Shown: piece after piece, positions 47,092 through 55,090 of the stretch
Layout of the letters: the number at the start of each line of letters is the position of its first letter
Numbering within the stretch: the first letter of the stretch is position 1
From: Acinetobacter pittii
GTDB taxonomy: Bacteria > Pseudomonadota > Gammaproteobacteria > Pseudomonadales > Moraxellaceae
Assembly (NCBI RefSeq): GCF_034067285.1
Contig: NZ_CP139286.1
Location: forward strand, 3,162,001 to 3,226,000
Direction: 5' to 3'
Length of the DNA stretch: 64,000 nucleotides
Program-made: the position numbers and the translations under genes
The notes under the pieces: generated by a model
The model's database searches: none
Told to the model about the DNA's origin: nothing
Seen by the model: only the letters and a program-made list of their open reading frames with translations

Positions 47092-47451
47092 ATGCTGGAA
47101 TTCTGGTTTGACACACAAGTCCCAACATTTAAAAAATTAGTGATTTTAATTATTACTTTGGCTATTTGTATTGGACTATATCAATACCAGCCTTTGCCAT
47201 TAGATACGATTCTCATGTTTACTGGAACGGGTGTTATCTTTTTAATCTGCCGTTATTTTAAATTACATTTTGCTCAAAAAAATCCGACTGGCTTGCTTTA
47301 CCGCCTGCTGACTTGGATCCCTATCGCACTGTTATTTGCACTTATCTTTGTTAAAACAATGCCGAACTTGCTGGTCTGGGGTGTTCAAGGAATTGCTTTC
47401 ATGGCACTTGCAGCTTTTATCTTTTCACCTCAATCACTTTTTAATAAATAG
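47092..47451 (+). CDS. Small membrane protein of unknown function (first of pair)
   Basis: I do not recognise this 119-residue protein. It has about four hydrophobic segments (about 17-30, 38-53, 69-85, 90-112), a short N-terminal aromatic stretch (MLEFWFDTQ) and a basic middle (RYFKLHFAQK). It starts at the ATG at 47092 and ends 9 bp before a similar small membrane protein. The two share start pattern, size and positions of helices, so they may be tandem paralogues. It lies between lgt and thyA; no role can be inferred. Confidence 0.55.
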   Translation: MLEFWFDTQVPTFKKLVILIITLAICIGLYQYQPLPLDTILMFTGTGVIFLICRYFKLHFAQKNPTGLLYRLLTWIPIALLFALIFVKTMPNLLVWGVQGIAFMALAAFIFSPQSLFNK

Positions 47452-47460
47452 GCTTGATAT

Positions 47461-47826
47461 ATGTTGGCTTATTGGTACAACGCTCCGCGCCACATCAAAC
47501 TTATCTTTATTATTGTGGTTTGTGTTGCCATTTATGCAGCCAATCAAGCTCAGCCCTTATCGCCGACCTATACAATCCTTAGTCTTGTGTTAGGTTTTGG
47601 ACTTCACTTCGGACAATATTTAAAAACAAAGATTTCAGATCGTAGCTCACATAAATCTAACTTTCAGTTTCTACTTAAAATTTATCCTCTCATTATTGTT
47701 GCTATTGTGATGTGGGTGCTGCCACCTCAACACAATTGGATCGCAACGATACAAGCTCTAGGCTTTGTACTGGTTGGATTTTTTCTTGTTTCAATTTATC
47801 AAAATCGTGCCAAGCGTTTTGAATAA
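47461..47826 (+). CDS. Small membrane protein of unknown function (second of pair)
   Basis: An unrecognised 121-residue protein with about four hydrophobic segments (13-27, 36-50, 70-86, 95-112) and a basic loop (KTKISDRSSHKSN). Its opening MLAYWYNAPRH parallels MLEFWFDTQVP of the upstream gene, and ANQAQPLSPTYTIL parallels QYQPLPLDTIL. It starts 9 bp after that gene ends, so both are co-transcribed. A 168-bp gap with short direct repeats follows before thyA. Confidence 0.55.
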   Translation: MLAYWYNAPRHIKLIFIIVVCVAIYAANQAQPLSPTYTILSLVLGFGLHFGQYLKTKISDRSSHKSNFQFLLKIYPLIIVAIVMWVLPPQHNWIATIQALGFVLVGFFLVSIYQNRAKRFE

Positions 47827-47892
47827 TTACGCCTCTTGAAATGCCATAGAACTATTTTTAGATTTTCATCTTGAGCTACAACAGGTATCATC

Positions 47893-47936
47893 TTTGAGTA
47901 TTTATATATTCGAGTATTTATATTTGAGTATTTATT
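47893..47936 (+). repeat. Three short direct repeats upstream of thyA
   Basis: Three near-identical 14-mers (TTTGAGTATTTATA, TTCGAGTATTTATA, TTTGAGTATTTATT) lie 16 and 14 bp apart, 59-102 bp before the thyA start. They could be a slippage-made repeat or a regulator-binding array. Confidence 0.6.
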
Positions 47937-47994
47937 TATCATTGAGCTATCTCCCCCTTTTATTTGATGGAATTAATCCGAACTCGAGAGTGTT

Positions 47995-48837
47995 ATGCGT
48001 GCATATTTAGACCTACTACAACATATCCTTGATAATGGCGGTGACAAAGGCGACCGTACAGGCACAGGAACCCGTTCTGTATTTGGTCATCAAATGCGTT
48101 TTGATCTCTCTAAAGGTTTTCCTTTACTCACCACAAAAAAAGTTCATTTCCGTTCTATCGTGATTGAGTTACTTTGGTTTTTAAAAGGCGACACCAACGT
48201 CCAATATCTAAAAGATAATAAAGTTTCAATTTGGGACGAATGGGCAACAGCAGAACAAACTGCTCGTTTTGGCCGCCCAGAACATGAGCTTGGGCCTGTT
48301 TATGGTCATCAATGGCGTAATTTCGGTGCAACAAAAAAGGCGGATGGTACTTATAACCAAGATGGTTTTGACCAGATTAAATGGTTAATTAATGAAATTA
48401 AAACCAACCCAAATTCACGCCGTTTAATTGTTTCTGGCTGGAACCCAAATGAAGCGGGACAAGTTGCATTACCACCTTGCCATACGCTCTTCCAATTTTT
48501 TGTACAAGACAATAAGTTGTCATGCCAGCTTTATCAACGTAGTGCCGATGTATTCTTAGGCGTACCTTTTAACATCGCGAGTTATGCCCTACTCACCCAT
48601 ATGATTGCTCAAGTATGTGGTTTAGGTGTTGGTGATTTTGTCTGGACTGGTGGTGATACGCATCTTTATGCCAACCATTTTGAACAAGCTAAACTTCAAT
48701 TGACACGTGAGCCTTTACCACTGTGCCAATTGAAACTAAACCCAGAAATAACTGATTTGTTTGATTTCAAATTTGAAGATATTGAAATTGTAGGTTATGA
48801 ATCACACCCTGCAATTAAAGCACCAGTTGCAGTATAA
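47995..48837 (+). CDS. thyA: Thymidylate synthase
   Basis: Makes dTMP from dUMP with methylene-tetrahydrofolate, yielding dihydrofolate. The 280 residues include the dUMP/folate sites [19 protein letters not shown] ([13 protein letters not shown] near residue 20), the catalytic Cys162 in [10 protein letters not shown] and [20 protein letters not shown] (about 177-196), with GDTHLYANH later. The 16-residue insertion relative to E. coli ThyA is typical of Acinetobacter/Pseudomonas. folA follows 45 bp downstream and recycles the dihydrofolate. Confidence 0.97.
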   Translation: MRAYLDLLQHILDNGGDKGDRTGTGTRSVFGHQMRFDLSKGFPLLTTKKVHFRSIVIELLWFLKGDTNVQYLKDNKVSIWDEWATAEQTARFGRPEHELGPVYGHQWRNFGATKKADGTYNQDGFDQIKWLINEIKTNPNSRRLIVSGWNPNEAGQVALPPCHTLFQFFVQDNKLSCQLYQRSADVFLGVPFNIASYALLTHMIAQVCGLGVGDFVWTGGDTHLYANHFEQAKLQLTREPLPLCQLKLNPEITDLFDFKFEDIEIVGYESHPAIKAPVAV

Positions 48838-48882
48838 CGACGGCTTAAATTTCATTAGATTACGGTTTAGAGAATAAAGATT

Positions 48883-49392
48883 ATGGCATGGCAAAATGTA
48901 GAAGTTGTCCACGTTGTGGCAATGGACAAGAATCACTGTATTGGTAAAGGCAATGCGTTGCCATGGCATATTTCTGCCGACTTAAAACACTTTAAAGAAA
49001 TCACCCAAGGCGGTGTGGTCGTAATGGGCCGCAAAACACTTGAGTCTATGGGCCGTGCTCTACCAAACCGTGTGAACTGGGTAATTACCCGTGATATTAA
49101 CTGGCAATTTGACGGTGTTAAGGTTGCATACTCAATTGAAGATGCTTTAAACGCAGCTTTAGAAGATGTAAAAAATACTGAAAAACAAGCATTGTTCATC
49201 ATTGGTGGCGGTGAGATATTCAAGCAAACTTTATCAATTGCAGACCGTCTTGAACTCACTCATGTTGACTTAGATGTGCAAGGTGATGCACATTATCCAA
49301 CAATACCGAGTGAATTTCATAAAATTGCGAGTGAACAGCAAGTTGATGAAAAATCAGGAACTTCATTCGAATTTGCCACTTATAAAAAATAA
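48883..49392 (+). CDS. folA: Dihydrofolate reductase
   Basis: Reduces dihydrofolate to tetrahydrofolate with NADPH; it is the trimethoprim target. The 169 residues show MDKNHCIGKGNALPWHISADLKHFK near the N-terminus (split here as CIGKGNALPWH and ADLKHFK), which holds the substrate loop and active site, then VVMGRKTLESMGRALPNR (about 45-62) and the cofactor motif IIGGGEIF. It follows thyA by 45 bp, likely in one operon, so one transcript makes both the source and the recycler of dihydrofolate. A DUF4105 gene follows after 14 bp. Confidence 0.96.
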   Translation: MAWQNVEVVHVVAMDKNHCIGKGNALPWHISADLKHFKEITQGGVVVMGRKTLESMGRALPNRVNWVITRDINWQFDGVKVAYSIEDALNAALEDVKNTEKQALFIIGGGEIFKQTLSIADRLELTHVDLDVQGDAHYPTIPSEFHKIASEQQVDEKSGTSFEFATYKK

Positions 49393-49406
49393 TTTTATGG
49401 ATACCT

Positions 49407-50462
49407 ATGCACAATATCGGAACACGTGAATTTATTATTGCTCTACTTTTTGGGCTGCTACATAGTCTATTCACGCTGTTTATTGTGTTCTCTAGTATTT
49501 GGGTATGTGTAGCACTCTGGGTTCAACAACCTTTTGGATGGTTAGGCAGCCGCATACTCATCGGTATCTGGATTGCTTTTGCACTGAGTATGGCGGGCTT
49601 ATATGTTGAAGGTCATATTATTAGCCGCCGTACCGATATCCTGATTTATCTTTTAGCGTTTGCCTGCTCTCTTGTTTGGTATTTTTCCATTACTGCACGT
49701 CAAGATCGCGACTGGAACCCAGAAGTTGCCAATATGCTGAGCTATGAAAAGCACGGCGATGTAATCACTTTACACAATGTTCGTAACTTCAACTGGCATC
49801 CTGATGGAACTTATGATGTGCGATGGGAAACCCGAACATTTGATCTTAAGCAATTAAATGGCATAAACATCATTACCTCTTACTGGATGGGACCACAAAT
49901 TGCTCACACACTGGTGAGCTTCGAATTTAAGAATCAGCAACCTTTAGTCTTCTCAATAGAGATTCGCAAAGAAAAAACTGAAGAGTTTTCAGCAATTGGT
50001 GGTTTTTTTAGAAAATATGAACTTAGCTTAATTGCTTCTGATGAAAAAGATATTGTCTATACGCGTAGCAACATCCGTAAAGAGCAAGTTTATAATTTCC
50101 CAGTCAATATGCCACGTAGCGAGCAAAAAGCGCTATTTTTAGAATATCTTAAGAAATCGGATGAGCTACGTGCAGAACCGAGGTGGTACAACACGCTTAC
50201 GAGTAACTGTACAACTTTAATTTTTGATATGGTTCAAGCGATTAACCCCTATGAACTTCCTAAAGATTATCGTTTAATCGCTTCAGGTTACTTACCTAAT
50301 TATTTATATGACCTTAAAGCACTCAATCAAAATATCAGTTTAAAACAGTGGTATCAAATTGCGCATATCAACCCACGTACTGAAAATTTTGAACAGCTTT
50401 CAGATCAGAGTAGTCAACACTTCTCTCAAATCGTTCGACAAGGTTTACCTAAAGCTAAATGA
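49407..50462 (+). CDS. DUF4105 (Lnb-N-terminal-like) membrane protein
   Basis: A 351-residue protein with three N-terminal hydrophobic helices (about 8-32, 45-63, 72-88), then a periplasmic domain. That domain contains WHPDGTYDVRWETRTFDL near residue 130 and TSNCTTLIFDMV (about 266-277), with the Asn-Cys expected of the DUF4105 papain-like fold, followed by RLIASGYLPNYLYDL. The family is found in bacteria and partly overlaps bacterial Lnb acyltransferase-like domains; enzymatic function is unproven. It is separated from folA by only 14 bp, so it is probably transcribed with thyA-folA. Confidence 0.75.
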   Translation: MHNIGTREFIIALLFGLLHSLFTLFIVFSSIWVCVALWVQQPFGWLGSRILIGIWIAFALSMAGLYVEGHIISRRTDILIYLLAFACSLVWYFSITARQDRDWNPEVANMLSYEKHGDVITLHNVRNFNWHPDGTYDVRWETRTFDLKQLNGINIITSYWMGPQIAHTLVSFEFKNQQPLVFSIEIRKEKTEEFSAIGGFFRKYELSLIASDEKDIVYTRSNIRKEQVYNFPVNMPRSEQKALFLEYLKKSDELRAEPRWYNTLTSNCTTLIFDMVQAINPYELPKDYRLIASGYLPNYLYDLKALNQNISLKQWYQIAHINPRTENFEQLSDQSSQHFSQIVRQGLPKAK

Positions 50463-50562
50463 AATAAGTAATGCACTTTTCTTTACTTTTTTATACATGC
50501 TTTACTTTGTATTTTAAATACATAAACCCTATTGTAATAGGCAGGAAATAGAGGGAAAAACA

Positions 50563-51087
50563 ATGCAACAGGCATTATTTGGCGGCGGCTGTTTTTGGTG
50601 CGTCGAAGCTGTATTTTTACAAATACGCGGTGTAGAAAAAGTAACTAGTGGTTATGCAGGTGGCCACACAACTAATCCTACCTACGAAGAAGTATGTCAA
50701 GGAGACACCCAGCACGCTGAGGTGATCTTAGTCGACTTTGATGAAGCGCAAGTAACTTACTCCCAGTTACTCGACGTGTTCTTTGCGACTCACGATCCAA
50801 CGACTTTAAATCGCCAAGGTAATGATATCGGCACACAATACCGCTCTGTTATTTACTATTATAATGAAGAGCAGAAGCAGGCAGCGGAACACACGATTCA
50901 GACTCTAAAAAATGACGATCTTGATATTGTGACTGAGCTGTCTCCTGTCCCGACCTTCTATCCGGCAGAAGAATATCATCAGAACTACTATGCAAAGAAT
51001 CCTTCACAAGGTTATTGCAACTTTGCGATTCCACCTAAGCTGCTTAAGCTATATAGTAAATTCCAGCATCTGATGAAAGATCAATAA
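50563..51087 (+). CDS. msrA: Peptide-methionine (S)-S-oxide reductase MsrA
   Basis: Repairs oxidised methionine in proteins using thioredoxin. The 174 residues start [18 protein letters not shown], the catalytic motif GCFWC with Cys10, and include [19 protein letters not shown] (near 87) with the Asp/Tyr substrate residues. [10 protein letters not shown] near residue 140 completes the active site. It stands alone with its own terminator, without a signal peptide, so it is cytosolic. Confidence 0.95.
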   Translation: MQQALFGGGCFWCVEAVFLQIRGVEKVTSGYAGGHTTNPTYEEVCQGDTQHAEVILVDFDEAQVTYSQLLDVFFATHDPTTLNRQGNDIGTQYRSVIYYYNEEQKQAAEHTIQTLKNDDLDIVTELSPVPTFYPAEEYHQNYYAKNPSQGYCNFAIPPKLLKLYSKFQHLMKDQ

Positions 51088-51096
51088 ATCAGAACA

Positions 51097-51129
51097 ATAA
51101 AAAAGCAACCAAAGTGGTTGCTTTTTTAT
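51097..51129 (+). terminator. Terminator between msrA and exbD
   Basis: The stem AAAAGCAACC/GGTTGCTTTT with a 5-nt loop is flanked by A and T runs, so it can end both msrA (plus) and exbD (minus) transcripts. Confidence 0.86.
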
Positions 51130-51144
51130 TAAGTAAACTAAATT

Positions 51145-51549
51145 TTAGTTTTCACTTACAAAGGCAATATCGCTCAGTCCGGCTTCACTGGCGCGAGACA
51201 TTACCTGAGCAACAGTATCGTACTTCGACTCTTTATCAGCACGAAGTTGAACTGTTGGTTTCACATCACCTTGACCTGCTTCTTGAAAACGTTTTTGAAG
51301 CTCATCTAGGCTAATTACTTGAGTATCCCAAGCCACTTCACCATTTGCATTGATACTAATCGTAATTGCTTTTGGTGGTGGATCAATAATTTCAGCAGTT
51401 GTTTTAGGAAGCGTTAATGGAATCGATGGGTTGGCAACTGTTGCTGTGACCAAAAAAATGATCATTAACACCAACATAATGTCGATTAGCGGAATGAGGT
51501 TCATCTCATTCATGCCACTATCGTGGTCTTCACCCAATTGAAAAGCCAT
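51145..51549 (-). CDS. exbD: ExbD, TonB-complex proton-channel subunit
   Basis: A 134-residue ExbD/TolR protein. A short cytosolic N-terminus leads to one membrane helix with the key Asp23 (NLIPLIDIMLVLMIIFL), which carries protons to energise TonB. A periplasmic domain follows with VQLRADKESKYDTVAQVM. Its ATG overlaps the exbB stop codon by one base, so translation is coupled. It belongs to tonB-exbB-exbD on the minus strand and is the last gene there. Confidence 0.95.
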   Translation of the reverse strand: MAFQLGEDHDSGMNEMNLIPLIDIMLVLMIIFLVTATVANPSIPLTLPKTTAEIIDPPPKAITISINANGEVAWDTQVISLDELQKRFQEAGQGDVKPTVQLRADKESKYDTVAQVMSRASEAGLSDIAFVSEN

Positions 51550-52169
51550 TAAGCTTGACCTCCAACATAACTTTGCTGTGCAGTTTTAACATCAGACTTT
51601 ACAGTTGAGTCTTGCTGCAACATCGTGTCAATTAACAAGCTATGCGCTTGATCTTGTAAGTCATGAGCAAGACCACGATTTGCACGTACACAGATGTTAT
51701 AAGCCAATACCGCAGGAATCGCCACTGCAAGACCAAGACCCGTCATAATAAGTGCTTCACCTACTGGTGTAGCCACTTGAGCCAAACCTGCTTGTCCGCT
51801 TTTACCTACCGCAACCAGCGCATGGAAAATACCCCAAACAGTACCAAACAAACCTACGAATGGTGCAATTGAAGCAATCGTTCCTAAAACCGAAATACCT
51901 TTATCAGCATTGGCTTTTTCAGCAGAAATCTGACGAAGTAATGCCTGCTCTGCAACCGCTTTACGCTGTTCAAAACTCAAAGGTTGTAACTTTGCTTTTA
52001 GCGAAGAGATAGCCTGAGAAAGTTGAGCATAAGCTTGTTGTTTTAGCTGGCGAGTCCCCATCAAACGTAAGATGAAAACTGTCCAGGTAGCAATCGACAT
52101 TGCCAATAAGATGAAATACAGGGTTTTACTCACTGCATCTGCATGTTGCCAATAGATTGAAAAGTTCAT
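51549..52169 (-). CDS. exbB: ExbB/TolQ-type proton-channel subunit
   Basis: A 206-residue MotA/TolQ/ExbB protein with three membrane helices (about 16-36, 103-125, 138-162). GISVLGTIASIAPFVGLFGTVWGI (two segments GISVLGTIASIAPFVGLFG and VWGIFHAL) is the conserved channel helix. It pairs with ExbD to use the proton motive force for TonB-driven uptake. It follows tonB by 43 bp. Being next to tonB rather than tol-pal genes, I call ExbB rather than TolQ. Confidence 0.93.
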   Translation of the reverse strand: MNFSIYWQHADAVSKTLYFILLAMSIATWTVFILRLMGTRQLKQQAYAQLSQAISSLKAKLQPLSFEQRKAVAEQALLRQISAEKANADKGISVLGTIASIAPFVGLFGTVWGIFHALVAVGKSGQAGLAQVATPVGEALIMTGLGLAVAIPAVLAYNICVRANRGLAHDLQDQAHSLLIDTMLQQDSTVKSDVKTAQQSYVGGQA

Positions 52170-52212
52170 ATTGAACTCCTGATTAAGGTTAGCCGTTGGG
52201 ACTCAAATTCAT

Positions 52213-52968
52213 TTAAGGGGTTAAATCAAAGGGTTGCTCTGCTCTAATTGGATAAGCAACACCATTTTCCATATAAGGTTTAAATTTCGCACCGCGAACA
52301 GCACGGACAACTTTGTCGTCTAGGCTAGAAATACCACTACTTCTAGTCACTCGTACATTAATAATTTTGCCTTTTTCATCGGCTTCAATGAGTACGACAA
52401 CAGAACGTGCTTCGCCTTGTAAATCTTTTGGAGAAACTGTTAAACGTGGTGAACGACTCCACTGTACCCCCGAGCCACCAATTGAAACTCGTTTTGGTGA
52501 TGGATCTGGAGCAGGTTGAGCTTTAGGCGCTTCTTGTACCACTGGCTTCGGTTTTTCTACAACTTTTTCAGTAACAGTTGTCGTTGTCGTCACTACTTTG
52601 GTTTCAACTTTAGGTTCTGTCTTTACTGTCTCTTTTGGTGTTTCAGCTTTTTTCACCTGTTGAATTTTTTCCACTTTTTTCGGTGGTGTCACAGGCTTTT
52701 CAACAACTTTAACTTCTTTTACCTCTTTTTTAGGTTCCGGCTTTTTAGGCGGTTCCTTTGGTTTAGGAGGTAGTGGTTTTGGTTGCTCTTGAATTTTTAC
52801 GAAACGTACCTGTAAAGGCTTCTTATCGATTGGCTTTAATTCAGCAGGCTTAATATGGCTAACTGCCCATAAAACCCCGATATGACCAATTGCAACCGCA
52901 ATTAGTGCCGTGATGACTTTCTTTTTCATCGGATTGGGAGAGTTTAAGGCTGCGGAAGATTGACTCAT
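52213..52968 (-). CDS. tonB: TonB energy transducer
   Basis: A 251-residue periplasm-spanning protein that passes proton-motive energy to outer-membrane receptors. An N-terminal membrane anchor (about 17-36, VITALIAVAIGHIGVLWAV) has the conserved His/Ser-type residues. A long Pro/Lys/Glu/Val-rich spacer follows (about 45-150). The C-terminal TonB domain (about 165-251) shows VVLIEADEKGKIINVRV and ALxD-like SSLDDKVVRAVRGAKFKP. It heads tonB-exbB-exbD behind a Fur-like palindrome and would power the receptor at 29.4 kb. Confidence 0.95.
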   Translation of the reverse strand: MSQSSAALNSPNPMKKKVITALIAVAIGHIGVLWAVSHIKPAELKPIDKKPLQVRFVKIQEQPKPLPPKPKEPPKKPEPKKEVKEVKVVEKPVTPPKKVEKIQQVKKAETPKETVKTEPKVETKVVTTTTTVTEKVVEKPKPVVQEAPKAQPAPDPSPKRVSIGGSGVQWSRSPRLTVSPKDLQGEARSVVVLIEADEKGKIINVRVTRSSGISSLDDKVVRAVRGAKFKPYMENGVAYPIRAEQPFDLTP

Positions 52969-53061
52969 AAGAATCTAATTACCTAATGGATGATGATTTC
53001 AGATTTCTATTTACAGAAACGATTTCAAACATCGGATAGAACAATAAAGTGCCACAATAAT

Positions 53062-53082
53062 AAATGAGAAGTGTTTTCATTT
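53062..53082 (-). promoter_or_regulatory. Candidate Fur box before tonB-exbB-exbD
   Basis: A 21-bp palindrome with perfect arms AAATGA and TCATTT. Its core TGAGAAGTGTTTTCA matches the 7-1-7 Fur consensus at 11 of 14 fixed positions. It lies 93 bp upstream of the tonB start. Confidence 0.6.
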
Positions 53083-53305
53083 GCAACTATTTTTTGAGAA
53101 AAACATTTGCTCAAGATTGCTCCTTTGTATCAGTTGAGTGTCTTTGCTTTTGTTTTCTCATAGTTACATGAAATGGAATCTCTTATTCACAATGTATTTA
53201 CTCTCACTTATATAGTTAGACTAATTTCACTGTGAATAGACCAAATCCTAACATACATCTACTTAAATTTGTTACGTTATATCATTTCAATAATATTTTT
53301 GATAT

Positions 53306-53333
53306 AAAAAAACACGCAAGAAGCGTGTTTTTT
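53306..53333 (-). terminator. Terminator after purU
   Basis: The stem AAAACACGC/GCGTGTTTT with a 5-nt loop is followed on the minus strand by TTTATATC, 15 bp after the purU stop codon. Confidence 0.8.
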
Positions 53334-53347
53334 AAAGTAAGTGTTGT

Positions 53348-54211
53348 TTAAAAAACAACAGTCTTATTACCATCTACAATAATACGGTCTTCCAAATGCC
53401 ATTTTACTGCGCGAGCCAACACATTACGCTCTACGTCTTCACCTAACTCACGTAATTGCTCAACATTATAGTCGTGGCTTACACGCTCAACGTCTTGCTC
53501 AATAATTGGGCCTTGGTCTAGGTCAGCAGTCACATAGTGAGCTGTCGCACCAATCAACTTCACACCTTTTTCATAAGCTTGCTTATATGGGTTAGCACCC
53601 ACGAAAGCTGGCAAGAAAGAATGATGGATATTGATGATTTTCATTTCCCATTTCGCAACAAAATCTTCGCTTAGAATTTGCATGTAACGTGCAAGAACCA
53701 ATAAATCGTTGCCTTGCATCATTTCATCAATTTGCGCATAAGCTTCAGCTTTATTGTCTTTAGTGACTTTGATTACTGTAAATGGAATACCGAAGTTCTC
53801 AACAGATTCACGTAAGTCTTCATGGTTTGAAATCACATGCGTAATTTCACAAGGTAACGACCCACGCGCATGACGCCACAATAACTCAAGTAAAGCATGG
53901 TCGACTTTAGAAACTAAAATACCAACCTTTTTAATATCGTTTACGAAAGCAAGGCGCCATTGCATGCTATAACGCTCAGCAACGTTCGCAGCAAATGTTT
54001 GAATTAATGCGTCTTTACGTGACTGTAAATGATCAAGTTCAAATTCCACACGCATGAAATAACGTCCGCCCTGAGCTTCCGTCGCATACTGATCAAGCGC
54101 GGTAATGTTTGCACCCTGATGGTACAAAAAGCTCGATACAGCCTGTACGATCCCAGGCTTGTCTTCACAAGTAATCAGTAAACGGGCTGTATTGGCAGTG
54201 GTCATATTCAT
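53348..54211 (-). CDS. purU: Formyltetrahydrofolate deformylase
   Basis: Hydrolyses 10-formyl-tetrahydrofolate to formate and tetrahydrofolate, balancing one-carbon pools. The 287 residues have an N-terminal ACT domain (about 8-85, LLITCEDKPGIVQAVSSF) and a formyltransferase-fold domain (about 92-287). The catalytic Asn-His-Asp set is in NIHHSFLPAFVGANPY and ATAHYVTADLDQGPIIEQ. I use the ATG at 54211; the ATG at 54205 is as likely, and a TTG at 54238 is weaker. It is the last gene before the TetR regulator on this strand and has a terminator of its own. Confidence 0.93.
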   Translation of the reverse strand: MNMTTANTARLLITCEDKPGIVQAVSSFLYHQGANITALDQYATEAQGGRYFMRVEFELDHLQSRKDALIQTFAANVAERYSMQWRLAFVNDIKKVGILVSKVDHALLELLWRHARGSLPCEITHVISNHEDLRESVENFGIPFTVIKVTKDNKAEAYAQIDEMMQGNDLLVLARYMQILSEDFVAKWEMKIINIHHSFLPAFVGANPYKQAYEKGVKLIGATAHYVTADLDQGPIIEQDVERVSHDYNVEQLRELGEDVERNVLARAVKWHLEDRIIVDGNKTVVF

Positions 54212-54285
54212 TTGGTTAATATCACTTAATTGAGTCAAATTTTTAATAAGCCGAGTATTCTAGCGCTCTAAATAAGCAAGCACAA

Positions 54286-54978
54286 CTATTCATCTTTTAA
54301 GGACGACAAGCTGGCAAATAGATCAGAAGGCCCTAATGACTCAAGCAACTGCTCGTAAGTCTCTCGACTTTCTCCCATAAGATAAGGCCCTTCAAGAAAA
54401 ACCATTTGACGTAAAGCTTGCCAAACCCATCTTTCTTCTAAATGGTTATTGTCACTGATATGGCCAGACATATATAAAAAGTTTGTCCAATTCGTTAATA
54501 CAATCCATAAGTTAATAATGAGCGCTTCAATTTCAGATGGTGTCATTTTCATAAGACCGGCATCGACAAAGGCTTGATAAATTTTTTGCCCTTGCTGCAT
54601 TACCTGCCCCGCAAAACGCGGATAAATCTTTTTAAAGTCTTCGTTACTTTCAACTAAATGATAAACATCACGATGAATAAAACGGTAACTCCAGAGTTGA
54701 CCACTTAACACTTGAAAATAGTTGATTTTATCATTGGTCGTTAGTGGTCTGTCTTCAGGTAAAGAAAGCATGTCCAGAGTCTCAACCTGATATTGGTACA
54801 TTAATTCCTTAATGATTTCATGCTTATTCCGAAAATGATAATACAAATTTCCAGGACTAATACCTAACTCCGCAGCAATATGATTGGTTGTAACCGACCG
54901 TTCACCTCGCTCATTAAAAAGCTGCAAACTGATTTGTAAAATCCGGTCCTTTGTCTTCAGAGCTTTAGGTTGAGACAT
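54286..54978 (-). CDS. TetR/AcrR-family transcriptional regulator
   Basis: A 230-residue TetR-type repressor. The N-terminal helix-turn-helix domain (about 8-58) reads RILQISLQLFNERGERSVTT then IAAELGISPGNLYYHFRNKHE, a strong match to the family. The C-terminal two thirds is helical and hydrophobic, as in ligand-binding domains. It is transcribed away from an aldehyde dehydrogenase gene, with a perfect 9-2-9 palindrome in the 112-bp shared promoter, so it probably controls both. The ligand is unknown, perhaps an aldehyde or lipid-related compound. Confidence 0.9.
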   Translation of the reverse strand: MSQPKALKTKDRILQISLQLFNERGERSVTTNHIAAELGISPGNLYYHFRNKHEIIKELMYQYQVETLDMLSLPEDRPLTTNDKINYFQVLSGQLWSYRFIHRDVYHLVESNEDFKKIYPRFAGQVMQQGQKIYQAFVDAGLMKMTPSEIEALIINLWIVLTNWTNFLYMSGHISDNNHLEERWVWQALRQMVFLEGPYLMGESRETYEQLLESLGPSDLFASLSSLKDE

Positions 54979-55037
54979 TTTAATAACCTTTAATAATTCA
55001 CATGGTTAAGACTTGAACACATAAACTGACTTGACTA

Positions 55038-55057
55038 TTTAGAGTATTTACTCTAAA
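55038..55057 (+). promoter_or_regulatory. Palindromic operator between the TetR regulator and the aldehyde dehydrogenase
   Basis: TTTAGAGTA-TT-TACTCTAAA is a perfect 9-bp inverted repeat with a two-base centre, 33 bp before the aldehyde dehydrogenase start. It fits a TetR-type dimer site that could repress both divergent genes. Confidence 0.72.
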
Positions 55058-55090
55058 AAATAAGTATATCAATATATTTGGTAAGTACCG

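Larger units (their letters stand above)
52969..53347. promoter_or_regulatory. 379-bp gap upstream of tonB
   Basis: Holds the tonB promoter region and the purU terminator. A Fur-like palindrome is at 53062-53082. A widely spaced repeat ATTCACA (53185-53191) / TGTGAAT (53231-53237) may be chance. I see no coding sequence. Confidence 0.5.

Noticed and set aside
53185..53237. ATTCACA/TGTGAAT widely spaced inverted repeat upstream of tonB.
   Set aside because: Arms of seven bases 39 bp apart are expected by chance in AT-rich DNA, and no factor suggests itself.
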